DNA from: Tigriopus japonicus
Lineage: Eukaryota; Arthropoda; Copepoda; Harpacticoida; Harpacticidae
Reading direction: 5' to 3'
Length of the DNA: 64,000 nt
Assembly (NCBI GenBank): GCA_010645155.1
Contig: CM021312.1
Location: 8,242,685 to 8,306,684 of the forward strand
A model generated the notes under the pieces. It was given only the letters and a program-made list of their open reading frames with translations, searched no databases and had not been told where the DNA came from. Positions 1-11,459 of this stretch are shown here, piece after piece. Each line of letters starts with the position of its first letter. Position 1 is the first letter of the stretch. Both the position numbers and the translations under genes were made by a program.

Positions 1-84
1 TTCGGTAAAACTTGGAATGAATATCACGCTTGCAACAAAACGATATACGAAAACGAAATATCGCTGAAACGATGGATCGCTTGT

Positions 85-428
85 GTCAGAGACCAAATCA
101 TTAGCTCTTACTCGACCACTTGTGACGTGAAAAATTGTTTCTCCTGCCGGCAATCCGGATTTTCTCTTTGATGATGCTTTACCTTCTAGGACCGTGAATG
201 CTTTCCAAATGACCAACTCTCTAGATCCATTGCCAATACGTTTGATGAAAATTTTGATGTGATAACCCTTAATCTTGAGGCATCTTTATTAAGATGCAAC
301 AAGCATGGTCCTCATGAAAACAAGCCGTTATGGCTTATGAGGATCCACGGTTTCAAAACAAACCAATTGTAAATACAACCAATCATTTTACCCTTTGAGA
401 CCGAAATACATACATACATACATACAAT
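85..428 (+). repeat. Dispersed retroposon-like tail repeat, copy 1
   Basis: This stretch shares blocks with 17690-18031: a shared TAGCTCTTA start region, a hairpin-like block around GAAAACAAGCC, and a terminal (ATAC)n run. Such a hairpin followed by a short tandem tail is typical of the 3' ends of CR1/L2-like LINEs and the SINEs that borrow them. No coding sequence is visible. The body is diverged, so the 5' boundary is approximate. Confidence 0.5.
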
Positions 429-1195
429 TACAATTACTTGGAATTGTAATTGCAATAACGTAATCGTAATTTCAATTACAACTACATCACAGGTCTGACC
501 AAAACTACGACCAGAGTTTCAAAGAGTGAGGTTTTTGATAGATCAATTGTCTTTTTCACAACGATGGAAAGGTTGATGGACTTCATACCTACAGCTAGTT
601 CAGAACATAATGTGAAAGGTCCATTTGTTCTTGATTGGGTTGAAGTTAGTTCCTATTTCAGCTCAGGAGGGTCAATGCTGTGTCAAAAAGTCAAGAAAAT
701 GGTCCTTCGACCGGCTGATTGAGTTTGGGCTGATAAAGATCAGGGCCTCCAGTTTGTCATTTTTTAAAAGCGTAAAACATTGAAATTTGTTTGGTTCCTA
801 CAAAAGCTATCCTCAAATTTGTACTATGGGGAGGGAGTGGCCATTGATAGGCTATAAAGAATCATATCAATAAAAAGTAAAAACTTTCAAGTTGGTCCGT
901 TCCACATTCAGCTCTTCGAAGTGGATGTTTGTGGTCCTACAGAAGTGTTTAATGAAACAAGAAACACCAAATCAGGAACAAATAGTCACTTATAATAATA
1001 TGCTCTGAGCTCGCCAAGAGTATTACATCATTTAATCTTTACAATGGTGAGAACTAAAGACTTGAATTATTTGGGTCTTCCTTTTAAGGTTCAAACTTAG
1101 GCTAGGCGAAGCCTAAGGCTAGATGAATTTGACATCGCAATAAAGACATATATAATTAAGATTTCAAGGCTTGAAATTGCCGGTCTTGTCTTGCC
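429..1195. other. Intergenic, no gene seen
   Basis: The first 60 bases are built from TAATTG/CAATTA words, like the ends of the insertion at 15872-16677. The remainder is ordinary AT-rich sequence with no convincing ORF, splice pattern or RNA gene. Confidence 0.5.
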
Positions 1196-1199
1196 ATGT

Positions 1200-1960
1200 G
1201 AACAGGCCGGCCTTCTGGCCTTACACGCTTGGACAAGATTGTCGTCTCCAAATCAGTGGGCAAATGATACCGTTCCACTGCAAATGGTCACAAAATTTCC
1301 AAATCATCTGTGAACCATTGCATGAATGATAAGCTTGGCCTTAAATCGTATAGAAGTCCAAAAGGGCCAAAAAGCACCAGTGCTCAACGGCTGGCAAGGC
1401 TAAAATTCTGCAAGGAACGGAAGGGATGGACTGGTGATGACTGGAGACGGGTGTGCTTCTCAAATGAGTGTCCCATTCATCTGTTTCAGCCGACAATTGC
1501 CCAAATTAATCAAGTCTGGGCGCATTCTAGGGCCGAAATTCCCATCGAACAAATTGTGAAGCACCCAGAGTCCGTCATGGTTTGATGGTTTGGGGAATGA
1601 TGTCGGCTCAGGGACTGTCTGAGCTTTACTTCAATGAAAAAAAAAGTGTGTAACGGCCCAATCCTGTGTGGAGAAGATCCTTGTTGGTCCATGTTTGGCT
1701 ACCTACACCAAGAAGGCCAGGAGAGGTCCGCCTTTAGCACACAGAATGGTGAGCAATATGTCCCGTGTGATTTTTCAACAAGATGGGGCGCCCAGCCACA
1801 CCTCTCATCTTTCCCAAATGTGGTGCCGCAATAACTTTCCTGGGTTTTGGCCAAAGGCTGTGTAGCCACTTAATTCACCTGACCTCTCTCCAATAAATAA
1901 GCTGTAGTCAAAGATTTGGGAAATTGCCCTTTTTATGAGCACTAATGTGGTCAAAAATTA
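1200..1960 (+). pseudogene. Decayed Tc1/mariner-superfamily transposase
   Basis: Pieces of an IS630/Tc1/mariner transposase can be read on the plus strand in several frames. About 1310-1585 carries a WRRVCFSNE block, where the family has the first catalytic Asp as FSDE. Around 1770-1800 is QQDGAPSHTS, the second catalytic Asp block. Around 1868-1890 is a PLNSPDLSP block, just before the third catalytic residue. Stops and frame changes separate the blocks and the FSDE Asp reads Asn, so it cannot make an active enzyme. Element ends were not found. Confidence 0.75.
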
Positions 1961-2700
1961 AAACAAAAGTATTCTAGATATAATAAATAATGGTTTCAAC
2001 AAGTAGAACTAGAGGAGTCTGTAGCTAGATATTTACAAATCACGTAGGAAAATATCCTGGGTCCTGGATGTCTCCGAGGTAGACGATTGCTTGCATCATT
2101 TTGAATAATCTTGTGCAATAAACTTTGTGTCCATTGTGCGATGCATTTCACTTGACAACAGTTTTTCAAGTTCACGATTACAACCAAGGTTTATCTTTTG
2201 TCCTTTATATCGACGCAAAAAGATGACAACGCCTTATGTTTTCTGTATTGTCTTGGAGTCTAGAGATTTACGTATTTATTTTGTTGATCTCCGTTAAAGT
2301 TGTAATCTCAGTGCATAAACTGTGCTTTTAGTTTGTGCCTCCTAAGCAATGCCAAAAGCTGTAATGTAATTTAATATGCATCCTTATCACAAATTATAAA
2401 AAGAAAAGTGTGTAAGTAACAATCAAACAACTGATAAACTAATCGTTGCGTTAGCGGGTTTAAAAATTGCAGATTGACATCACTTAATCAGAATCCCTTT
2501 CAGTGGTCAACATTGGAAATTGGCCCATTTTTATCACTTCAATTTCTGCAACACCATAAGAACAATTGCGAATTAACCTTTGTCACAAACTGTCATTTGG
2601 GCTAATCATCCCACCGTGTGAGGCTACTGAGTTTCGAGATAAGAAGCCAGAGGTGCATGTGTGTTTGCATTAATTCCAGGCGGACGATTAGGTCAACTCT
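1961..2700. other. Intergenic, no gene seen
   Basis: AT-rich sequence between the transposase relic and the 3' end of the zinc-finger gene. I see no supported gene. Confidence 0.45.
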
Positions 2701-2707
2701 AAAGCAT

Positions 2708-2713
2708 TTTATT
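2708..2713 (-). terminator. Polyadenylation signal of the zinc-finger gene
   Basis: The plus strand reads TTTATT, which is AATAAA on the minus strand. It lies about 75 bases past the stop codon of the minus-strand zinc-finger gene, a suitable place for 3' end formation. Confidence 0.55.
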
Positions 2714-2788
2714 TGGACTTGCAAAACAACTAGTTCTCGTTAAATCAAAGGCCAGACTGGCAATGTAACTAATCAAACAAAACAAATA

Positions 2789-5719
2789 TCAATCCTTATC
2801 CGAGGCATTAGCCATTGTGGAGGATGATGCATCATCGTCATCTTCCTCGTCGTTCTCTATTTCCTGTCCATTTTCCTCAGATTGGCGGCTGGAACTCCGA
2901 TCTTCCTCGGATTGGTCGTGGCTCTTCAAATGGCAGGAGAAGGTCTTCTTAACTACGTACTTCTTGCAGTCAGCACACCACTGATAGGCCTCCTTGTGCT
3001 TGGAGAGGCAATGATCCTCCATGTCGGACACGGAGACCTCGTCCTCACAAACTGGACAGATACACTCTTGCCGGTCGGTTTCCTCGTCCGTTATCCCGTC
3101 CATCGATTTGTCGTTTCCATCCAGGGAGTCCATTTCTTCCTCTTCATCATCCTCATCCATGATGTGGCCGACAAAAGAGCCATCTTCACCTGCAACCTCC
3201 TCGCAGAGTGAGGCCAGAACCTTTTTGAATTCGTGGGGGTCTTTTTCGCAATCCTCGTACTGGCTTGGGTGAGCGTTTCGAAGATGGCGCTTAAAATTTG
3301 AATAGGATACGGTATAGCCACAGATGGCGCAGCGGCGTCGCGGATGTTTGAACTCTTTGCCCAACAGGCTTTCCAATTTGGTTTTACTGGTATTGGCTCT
3401 GAAGTCGTCTGGTTTCCGCCCATCATTTGTTGACGAATCTTCGGCAATGTCGTCGTGCTCAATGTCGGTGTTGGTGTCGAGAAACTCGGTGGGGTCAATG
3501 ATATCATCTTTGGTATCTTCTTCTCCTGAAGGATCATCGACAAGGTTGGGATCAGTGCCTACTTCATTTCTCTCGCAAGCCAGTTTGTGGTCGTCATAAG
3601 TAGTGTTTGGTACCAACTTCCGGCACTTGTGACAGAATTTGTACTTAATCTTATGCCGGAGTTTGATGTGTCGGGCCAAGTTTTTGTAAGTAATCTGGAT
3701 GCCACACACTGGGCAGGTCTCTTTGGGCATAAGAGTATCTTTGGTAGAGTTATTATTCATCAGCTTAGGAGGTGGGCCCCCTGTGTAGTCCACATGTCCA
3801 ATAAGTTGGTTGGTATTGTTTTGAATCTTGTTCGCGGAACTAGCCTTTCTCTTTTTGGGGGTAGTCTTTGACGGCCCTAAGTCGACAGCCTTGACCACTT
3901 TTCCACCCGAGGATCCGCCCCAGGCCGCCAAAGAGCCGATGGGTGTCAAACTGGCTCTTTCCTTGCGATCAATTACCACAGGTTGTCCTTGCTCAATCCT
4001 AATCTTTTGACCCATGTAGGGCGGCTCTGCATGCCATTTCTTGTGTTCCTCGTGCTCATGAATTGGCAAATATTCCCGACAGCAACGGCAAAACAGAGCT
4101 TGATGAACTTCTGACATATGTTTAAAGAACCATTTGATGTTTGACCACTCGCCACAGAGCTCACATTGTTTCCGCACTTTGCCTGACTTGACACGACCCG
4201 CATTGTCTAATTCTACTTTCTTGGGTTTTTCTTTTGGTTCGTTGCCCTCGATGGGATCGTGTGATGGGTAATGCTCCGAGGGCCCCCTGTCGTCAAACTC
4301 AAAGTTGACGTCATGTTTCTTTGACAAATGAGCTTTGGCTGAAGCAATACTCTCAAATGTATCATAACAAATGATACAAACGTGAAGACCATTGATCAAG
4401 GACACGACGCATTTCTTGTTATCCTTGAAGTTGAGCAAATGGACTTTTAGGTGTTTCACAGGAGGAATTCCAAACCACTTGGCACAGATTTGGCATTGAA
4501 TGGACTCTTTGTTGTTTGCACCAACTTGGACGGAGATAAATTTGTTGACAAGATTCTCAACCGCCATGCGCGGATGGTCTTCAGATTTGTTGAGCAAGAC
4601 TTGCAGGACGGTTGGGATTTGAGCTTTCTCATTTCGATGAGATACGCTATTGTTGAGGCTTTCGGAACCTCCAGGCATGGACACGGGTGGCCGTTTCATT
4701 AGAGGTGGCATCCCAATCCCCATAGCCTTCTGAAGGTCCAGTTCGATTACTGGGTTTTGAATGTGGTGAGGGATTGGTGGGCCAAATTTGTTTGGTCCCA
4801 TATGTGGCTTAGCATATTCGTTGAGCGATGGCGGATTAGAGGAAAGCACCCAAAGAAGAATTGAGTTCACTACCGCCTGTGGAACCAGTCCATGGGAGTT
4901 GGACAAATGGCTGGCCAAATCCAGAACCGGCACCATAACCAGGCACAAAGGACACGTGATATCAATAAGTTGGCAAGTAATTCGGTGGAAATCTCGTAGA
5001 TGTACCACATGCCCTGGAGCGGGAATCATCATGGAGCAAAGTGCACACTGGACACATTGTGGTGAGAATTGAGCGGTGGGCATGATGTGGTGGGGTGGAT
5101 TTGCTTTTTTCCTGCCTCGCTTGATTGGAAGGCAGACTTCATTTCCAGAGGGGTTGGAAGACTCCTCTGGAATATCCATGACTAGATTAGAGTGGCTATA
5201 TGGAGACCCACCGCCGATGGAGTTCCCATTCGAACCATGGCCGTTCATGTCGGACTGGTTGTTGTGGTGAAGGAGACTGCTGATATCTGGGGTACTTTCA
5301 ATTTTGACGGAATCATAGGGTGTTGCCTGCTCCACATTCCTTGTCAAAGACGACTTGCAACTCATTCGGTGAACATGGGTTTGTTCTAGCTGTGGGATCT
5401 TGGCCCAACAGAGCACACAGACATTTAGAAACTGACGTTGAACGAAATATCCTCGATTAGCGTCCTGCGTAAAAATTCTGACAAACGAGTCATCGATATC
5501 TTCGGCCTTGTGTTGGTCAAACAAGTGGGATTGGAGCTCACTTTCGGGCACGTAGTTATCACAAAGAGTGCAGAAAAAGTCTGATTGATTGGCGTCTCTT
5601 ACAAAAAGATAGGGGTAAGCTTTCAAGTAATTATCATCGTGTTTCGACTCAACGGACGAGGGTGAGATCGCCGGTGAGTTCACGGAGGGTCTTCCTTTCA
5701 CGGTGAGGTCGAGACTCAT
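2789..5719 (-). CDS. Multi-C2H2 zinc-finger protein, 976 aa, likely nuclear
   Basis: One uninterrupted minus-strand ORF. I start it at the ATG at 5719 because an in-frame TGA lies a few codons upstream and no earlier ATG exists in frame. About 13 C2H2-type fingers are visible, mostly in pairs: C50/C53-H65/H70 with C101/C104; C225/C228-H240/H245 with C256/C259-H271/H276; C409/C412 with C448/C451-H464/H469; C519/C522-H534/H539 with a Cys-rich finger at 544-563; C669/C672-H684/H689 with C696/C699-H711/C715; C797/C800-H812/H817; C888/C891-H903/H908 with C915/C918-H930/H934. PKKRK at 621-625 is a probable nuclear localisation signal. Acidic stretches lie around 724-765 and 855-882 and at the C terminus. 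Nucleic-acid binding in the nucleus is inferred from the fold; I do not recognise an orthologue. Confidence 0.9.
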   Translation of the reverse strand: MSLDLTVKGRPSVNSPAISPSSVESKHDDNYLKAYPYLFVRDANQSDFFCTLCDNYVPESELQSHLFDQHKAEDIDDSFVRIFTQDANRGYFVQRQFLNVCVLCWAKIPQLEQTHVHRMSCKSSLTRNVEQATPYDSVKIESTPDISSLLHHNNQSDMNGHGSNGNSIGGGSPYSHSNLVMDIPEESSNPSGNEVCLPIKRGRKKANPPHHIMPTAQFSPQCVQCALCSMMIPAPGHVVHLRDFHRITCQLIDITCPLCLVMVPVLDLASHLSNSHGLVPQAVVNSILLWVLSSNPPSLNEYAKPHMGPNKFGPPIPHHIQNPVIELDLQKAMGIGMPPLMKRPPVSMPGGSESLNNSVSHRNEKAQIPTVLQVLLNKSEDHPRMAVENLVNKFISVQVGANNKESIQCQICAKWFGIPPVKHLKVHLLNFKDNKKCVVSLINGLHVCIICYDTFESIASAKAHLSKKHDVNFEFDDRGPSEHYPSHDPIEGNEPKEKPKKVELDNAGRVKSGKVRKQCELCGEWSNIKWFFKHMSEVHQALFCRCCREYLPIHEHEEHKKWHAEPPYMGQKIRIEQGQPVVIDRKERASLTPIGSLAAWGGSSGGKVVKAVDLGPSKTTPKKRKASSANKIQNNTNQLIGHVDYTGGPPPKLMNNNSTKDTLMPKETCPVCGIQITYKNLARHIKLRHKIKYKFCHKCRKLVPNTTYDDHKLACERNEVGTDPNLVDDPSGEEDTKDDIIDPTEFLDTNTDIEHDDIAEDSSTNDGRKPDDFRANTSKTKLESLLGKEFKHPRRRCAICGYTVSYSNFKRHLRNAHPSQYEDCEKDPHEFKKVLASLCEEVAGEDGSFVGHIMDEDDEEEEMDSLDGNDKSMDGITDEETDRQECICPVCEDEVSVSDMEDHCLSKHKEAYQWCADCKKYVVKKTFSCHLKSHDQSEEDRSSSRQSEENGQEIENDEEDDDDASSSTMANASDKD

Positions 5720-5755
5720 AGTGGGCACTCGGAATCATCGACGCTGAGCCATCCT

Positions 5756-5836
5756 GGAACGGAATTGGAAACAATTAAACTCTATGAAGTCCCCTTTTGG
5801 AAATGATTTTCAGTCTTTCCAAGACCTTACTTACAA
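5756..5836 (-). promoter_or_regulatory. Probable 5'UTR intron of the zinc-finger gene
   Basis: On the minus strand a GTAAGT donor near 5836 is followed about 80 bases later by a pyrimidine-rich TTCCAG acceptor near 5756. The acceptor is immediately followed by a five-codon upstream ORF (MAQRR) ending before the main ATG at 5719. The short uORF could dampen translation. The intron is inferred from splice motifs only. Confidence 0.4.
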
Positions 5837-7878
5837 GAATCCTACATTTTGCGGAAAGGACAATTGGAGAGAAAGAGAAGAAGAAGAAAAGCCGTCAGTC
5901 AGGCATTTAAAGGCGAGGAAGAAGAAAAGAAGATCAAGGGAAGACGACTAAGTGCCAGTGGCCTCGAAGTTGTCCTATGGAGTGCCGAGGTGACAGACAA
6001 CTGCCAACTCAATCGCTTCCAACACTAAAACTCACACCACACATGATATGAGTGTTAGTGTGTAGTGTAGTAGTCTATTGGATGAGTGCGTGAGTGTTGT
6101 CTACACGACGAGTTCATAAATGCGCCCCCTTTTGATAAGTAGCGATTGTGACAAGTCGAATTCCTCTGGCCGTAAAGCGCCATCCCAGAGGTTAGTTAGG
6201 CTCTCTCGCTCCTATTCAGGGTCGTCCTTTGCCAGGACTCGAGCCCCTACCACTACTAGTACTACTACTACTTCTAGTACTACTAGTACTTCTTTGACTT
6301 CTGCTTCGTCTCCTCTATCCTGCCTTCTCGTCTTGGCGGCTCCAACAATGATCACCATGAAGAAGAGTTCGGGGATCAAGCCCGGCATTCCCAATCTAGC
6401 AAGTTCCTTCGGGGTTCTCAAGCCATGATTCAGGGGGAGGAGAAACTACAAGACGAAGAGGCCAGGCAAGGACAATTTTTTCTTCATGATAAGAACTTTG
6501 CCAAACGGAGAATGGGAAATCGAGGAGGATCTCCAATGCAAACATATCACGCTCTCACTCACTTGTTGTTTTAAAGGAGTTCGAACAATCCACGCAATAG
6601 AAGCCCTCAGTGGCCGCCAAAGTTTTCTCACACGAGATGAAGATTATCGGTAGCGCTGGAAATAATCATAACTTGACCCTTGCTATCTAAAATGACACAA
6701 GATGCCTCTTAGCGCTGATGGACAAAGTGAGTCTCCCGCTCTCTAACACAAACTGCTTTACTCACAATCGTCCCTCAGGCATCCTCCTCCTCCTCCTGCC
6801 AGATTTTGTTCCAAAGGGCCAAAGCTACCGTTCCCAGCGATTCACATTCACACAGCATTCCCTCCATCCATGTATTATCTATTGAGAGACCACAGAACTT
6901 GCACCTGTGCAAGGCTCCTACCGACCTACCTACCTACTGAACCTACTGCTCTGAAACGACGAGACGAGCAAGGTCTGGTCGGAGTGGCCGCTGAGGCGTT
7001 CGTTGCTGGTAGGAGGAGGATTTGGTGGAGGTGGAACTGGAGAACGAGGAGGACGACGAAGAGTGGTGGTGGTGTTGGTGGTATATTCAGTTTCGACTAC
7101 CTAGGGTGTTTAAAGAGCGAAGGGAAAGGGGCTTTCTAGCTACAAGTGGCCCGGAATCTCCTACCAAAGCCATATTCACTTCGCCACCACCACCACCATT
7201 ACCACCACCACTACCATCATCATCATAGCGGTAATCATCTTTTTCCTAAAGTCCACTACCATCATTTGATCACGCGCTAAACCGAAGCCTTTGCACTTGA
7301 TGAGACACCTTTATGGTATTCATGACTGAGCCTCCTGTAGCTTCCAAAAACACATGTGATTTACAAAAATGTTATCCTCTTGCTGGGATTTCAACTCTGA
7401 AATCCACGTCGATTTCAATTTATGCTTGGGGAGAACCATTTATTTTTAAATCAGGGTTGTATTGTTTCACCTGAACTTTGTATGAAAAACATTAATCAAG
7501 GGCTTTGGATTGGGAGACAAGGTATCAATGCTTTCTTGTCGATAGATTCCAAGATCTTCTCATGTTACATCAAAGGAAGACACGAAAACAATGCCAAGAA
7601 GGCATTCCCGGCCAAACTCGAAGGATCGAAAGAGGAGCCCCTTTCCAAAGAAATGAAACCTTTAATTGGTCAGAAAAATACGGATTGTTTTGTCGCTACT
7701 AGGAAGTTCATCAAATATTCAAGCACTTCACATTATACCAAATGACAAATGTGAACTAAATTCCTCAATATGCGCAATGCCAAATTACATGAAAAATTTC
7801 CACGAACAACTTCCTTTCACTCACGATCCTGTTTGTCCCAAAATGAACGTGACAATAAAGTTTTAATGTAAATCAGAC

Positions 7879-8271
7879 TTAGCTACCTTGGAGGTATAAT
7901 CTATCCACGAACACATTCAGGTTATCTTCATTGAGTAGAAGTGACTTCAATTGCAACTTTAAACAACGTTTAATCGAGATCGGGAAACACAACCCAAGAG
8001 CCAGTTTGGCAGGAATTGTATATTTCCAACGAGCATCTTTGAGCAACCAGCAAATCTTCATGTCCAAAGCTTGACAAACGAATAACTCGTTTCTAGCTCT
8101 GCCAAAACTTTGGCGTCTCCAGCCTCCAAGCTCGAACAAAGTCTCCATGTAATCTTGGAACTTTTTCACTTGAACAATGACTTTGGTGTTTCTCTCTCTC
8201 CAAGGCAAAAAACAAGCTTCAAAACAAGCTCTATTTTTGGTGACAACAGAAGACTTCTTCAGTATCCTCAA
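7879..8271 (-). other. Unassigned 130-codon ORF
   Basis: A minus-strand open frame without low-complexity repeats. It is basic, with scattered Cys and Trp residues and several Leu-rich stretches. I recognise no family and see no clear splice-site context, so it may be a chance ORF or a decayed element. Confidence 0.15.
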
Positions 8272-10241
8272 TGTTTGGACTTTGGTGGATTCAGTTTAAT
8301 TGAGTTTGACCGATATGAAAAGTTCATTTTCTTAGTGCATGGTTGTAGATGACTCTCACCCTTGAAATGTTCTTTTTATCATCTTTTTTTGAGGACAAAG
8401 TGAACAAGTTGTTATCAACGAGCTTAACATGATGCAAGCTGCTTCTGATGAAAAGGTAAAAGTTTACCTTTTTTCGTAGTAAATTTGCCATCATCTCCAG
8501 AGGTGATGACAATGATATTCTCTTTTGATTTAATTTCATTTTCTTATAAGCAATAGAGTTGTTATAATAATAACAATAATAATCATAATCGTCTTCTTTC
8601 GACTACATTTGGCCTTTTTCTTAGCTCACTTCATCGAGAAAGGTCGTCTCTGTTCATTCATTGGTCAAGCCCGAAACAAAATAACTTCTTGTGGCAGTGC
8701 TTGAAGACTACAATCGTATGTATAGACATGTTCAGGAATGATAATGTGGAGGCCAAATCCTCCCTGGAATCGAATCCTCAACTTGGTGAGCTCCAATCCT
8801 GAAGGCGTCGCTCAACGTCGGGAATCGCGTTCATCGAAGTGGATGGCAAACACGAGCACACATGTGGACTTATTGTGCAGTCATACATACTACTCCATAC
8901 AAGTGGCAGCAGATGATGATTTTGCCACCAAAATGGGAGTTTCTTTTTCCCATTATATTCACCGTCTCTCTCTCTCTCTCTCTGGAGCGATAAAACCGAC
9001 CTTGACTTCCTCTGTCATTGGCAAAAAAGACGCGTGATTATTACTCAGAGTTGCACTCGAGTGTTCAAAGTTTCATGAATTGCGGAAAAGTCGGATTGCT
9101 TCCAAATTGAGGGACTGGAAGTGACTCCCTTATCTCTTACTTGGATGGAGGGAGTTACCTTGGGTTAAGAGATATTAAATTTTGTGTTAAACTTCCATTT
9201 CGCAGATCTCCTTTTTATTTTGTTTTCTGCATCGGCTTCAGGATCCGGCGAGGTGATAATGATATGCAATATCAAGACAGTTTTTTTGAATGAGGATTCA
9301 AATCTACACTTGATGGATTGAACAATCACCTCACTACAAGGCATAGATTGACAAAAAGGAAACTCTTCTCCACTTTAAATTTCAATAGAACTATAAAAAA
9401 TGTGAACCAAAATCAGCACGAGAAGAACATTTGAAACGAGACCAGAGAAGGTAATCATTTTCCGGGGAAAAGCTAGGATGTCACCCGACTCACATGTGCC
9501 GAACCATCTAAATGTGGTTGTCGCAAACCAATCATTCATTGGGATGAATCCCAGGGAAATGGATGGATGGCACACATCACTTACCATGGCAAGGGAGTCG
9601 TACACTTGTGGATGAAACACTCATTTGAGACTATAGTTGTTAACAACGTGTGTATATTTTGAGCAACAGATTCGACGAGGAGGAAATATTCGTTTTGTTG
9701 TCCAGATCCGTGGCACTCTTCCCCACGAATGGCCCAAAGTGTTGGCATTCACATAGGTCCGCTTGATCTCAAGACTTGGGCAGACCTCGTAATTGTAGGA
9801 GAAGTAGTAGGAGTAGTAGTAGTAGTCGTCGGTCGTTCCCGAGCTCACACTGAACTTGGCAAGAAATTTGGAACTGCTCCAGTGATCATTTGAAATCCTC
9901 TGCCTAGCCAAAGGAACACCTCTACTCCTCTGAGTTGGAAAGTCTCTCTCTGTGCTCCTCATCCTCATTCTCCCTATCGTCCTCTTCCTGAGTCTTCTCC
10001 TCATCATCCAGAGAAGACTTTTTGAGGTGGCCCACGAGATCATCAGAAAAGAAGGCCGAAAACGAGAAGGAGAAGGAGGAGATGAGCTCAAGAAGAAGAA
10101 GAAGATCATCATCATCTCTTCTTGTCAGGGCTAAGAGAAGAAGAGTCCATATCCCACACTTGGAAGGCTGGAACATCATCGTTGGAGAGCTTCTTCGACC
10201 CACCGGCTCAGCGACCCAGGTGTGACCGCGACCTGACACAC

Positions 10242-10559
10242 TCAGGTCTCCTCCACATTCGATTCCTTGTATCTACTACTACAACTACTCCTACTCCCAG
10301 TAGTAGAAGTAGTAGTAGTTCTAGTAGTACAACTACTGCTAAACGTACATGCGTAGTGAGACATGTTTCCAAATTTGACTCCTCGCTCCATTTTGCTCAT
10401 TCCTCTCTTTCTTTCCAAGCTCGTGTGGAGAGATGGCAAACTTGAGGTCGAAGCCGGAAAACCCAATGTACATGAAAGTATCCATAGCTTTGAATCCTGA
10501 AAGCGATCTCTGGCTGAGATTCCGATGACCAAGAGCATGGTGAGGAACGCTTGCTTCAT
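10242..10559 (-). other. Candidate ORF beginning with a signal-peptide-like segment
   Basis: The first 16 residues, MKQAFLTMLLVIGISA, have a charged start, hydrophobic core and small residues before a plausible cleavage site. The rest becomes Ser/Thr-rich where it reads through the trinucleotide repeat. If real, only the first part is likely a coding exon of a secreted protein. I could not find convincing partner exons. Confidence 0.2.
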
Positions 10560-11177
10560 TCTTCATTAAGCAAGATTTGGCTCCATTTGGCATGATGCTA
10601 CGCCAAAGCCTCCATTGTTGATTCATAGAAAACGAGGCTTGATTCCATCGCATGCAAGTCTTCCATGGGTCGATTTGGGGGAACGAAGCCATTGGGTGTG
10701 AGTGAGTGTGACCTGGGTTGATTGTGAGTGACTTTTTCTTCGTCCCCGAGAGAACAAAAAATGCTGAGAGAGAGAGAGAGAGTTGGGTCTTCGTTGTCGT
10801 TATTGTCGATGTCATCCAGGTTCGTTCAAGGGAAAGCGACCGGGGAACGCGGAGCATGTACATTTATTTCAATTGGAACTTGCTTCCTAAGGGAAGATCT
10901 TTTGACGAAGCGACTCGCTTTTCCAACATCTTCACGATATTATCAAGATTGGGACGAAAATGTTTCCCATTCGAAAATCCTCTTTGTCGTTACATTGGAT
11001 GTAATCAATGGCTGGTTTTTAGCACCGGAAGCTCGGAAATTCCCTTCCCTTAAAGTATTGGAGTATTCGTATACATATCACTTGGCTCAGCTAGCAACTA
11101 TTTTAACACATCAATCTTAGAAGATATTGGCGAATGCAATCACGTTGAGGCTACAATGCAAACGAAGCTAGCAAGTA

Positions 11178-11459
11178 TTATTCCGATTCGTAGGCGCTAA
11201 TAGCCACTTTGATCAAGACGGCAAAAGCAGTCCAGGCGATCCCAACCACAATCACAGCACAACCAATGGCCATGAGCAATGTGGATCGTTGGCTGAATCC
11301 AAAATATCCGGATTCATCGTGAGGTGGTGATTGACGGGAAGGAGTGCGATGAAGAGGAATCTCCTCGGGAATTGGAGGCTCGCCTTCCAAGTCCATCGTT
11401 GATTTGGCCTTGCTTCCAGAGTCCGATGATCCTCGATGGCGTATAGATTCGTCCGACAT
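11178..11459 (-). CDS. Small single-pass membrane protein, 93 aa
   Basis: A compact minus-strand ORF starting at the ATG at 11459. The N-terminal 60 residues are polar and Ser/Pro-rich, including a PPIPEEIPLHR segment. About residues 62-88 form one strong hydrophobic helix (LLMAIGCAVIVVGIAWTAF then VLIKVAI), followed by a short SAYESE tail. There is no signal peptide, so it resembles a tail-anchored or type II small membrane protein. The clean amphipathic plan and repeat-free sequence support a real gene, but I do not recognise the family and it may be one exon of a longer gene. Confidence 0.5.
   Translation of the reverse strand: MSDESIRHRGSSDSGSKAKSTMDLEGEPPIPEEIPLHRTPSRQSPPHDESGYFGFSQRSTLLMAIGCAVIVVGIAWTAFAVLIKVAISAYESE

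Larger units (their letters stand above)
5837..11177. other. 5.3 kb intergenic, microsatellite-rich
   Basis: The promoter of the minus-strand zinc-finger gene should lie at the left edge. Low-complexity tracts are frequent: an ACT/AGT trinucleotide palindrome near 6250-6296, CCT repeats near 6782, CAC/CAT repeats at 7180-7226, a CT run near 8967, a second ACT/AGT palindrome near 10272-10335, and a GA run near 10763. The ORFs here are mostly readings of these repeats. Two uncertain candidates are listed separately. Confidence 0.5.

Noticed and set aside
2882..5389. Several plus-strand ORFs of 60-109 codons
   Set aside because: They lie antisense to the zinc-finger coding exon and lack motifs; shadows of the real gene.
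5720..5728. Zinc-finger start at the GTG at 5728
   Set aside because: Nuclear eukaryotic genes rarely use GTG; the ATG three codons downstream follows an in-frame stop and is preferred.
6120..6428. Thr/Ser-rich 102-codon ORF
   Set aside because: Dominated by a trinucleotide repeat, and open on both strands through it, as expected for low-complexity DNA.
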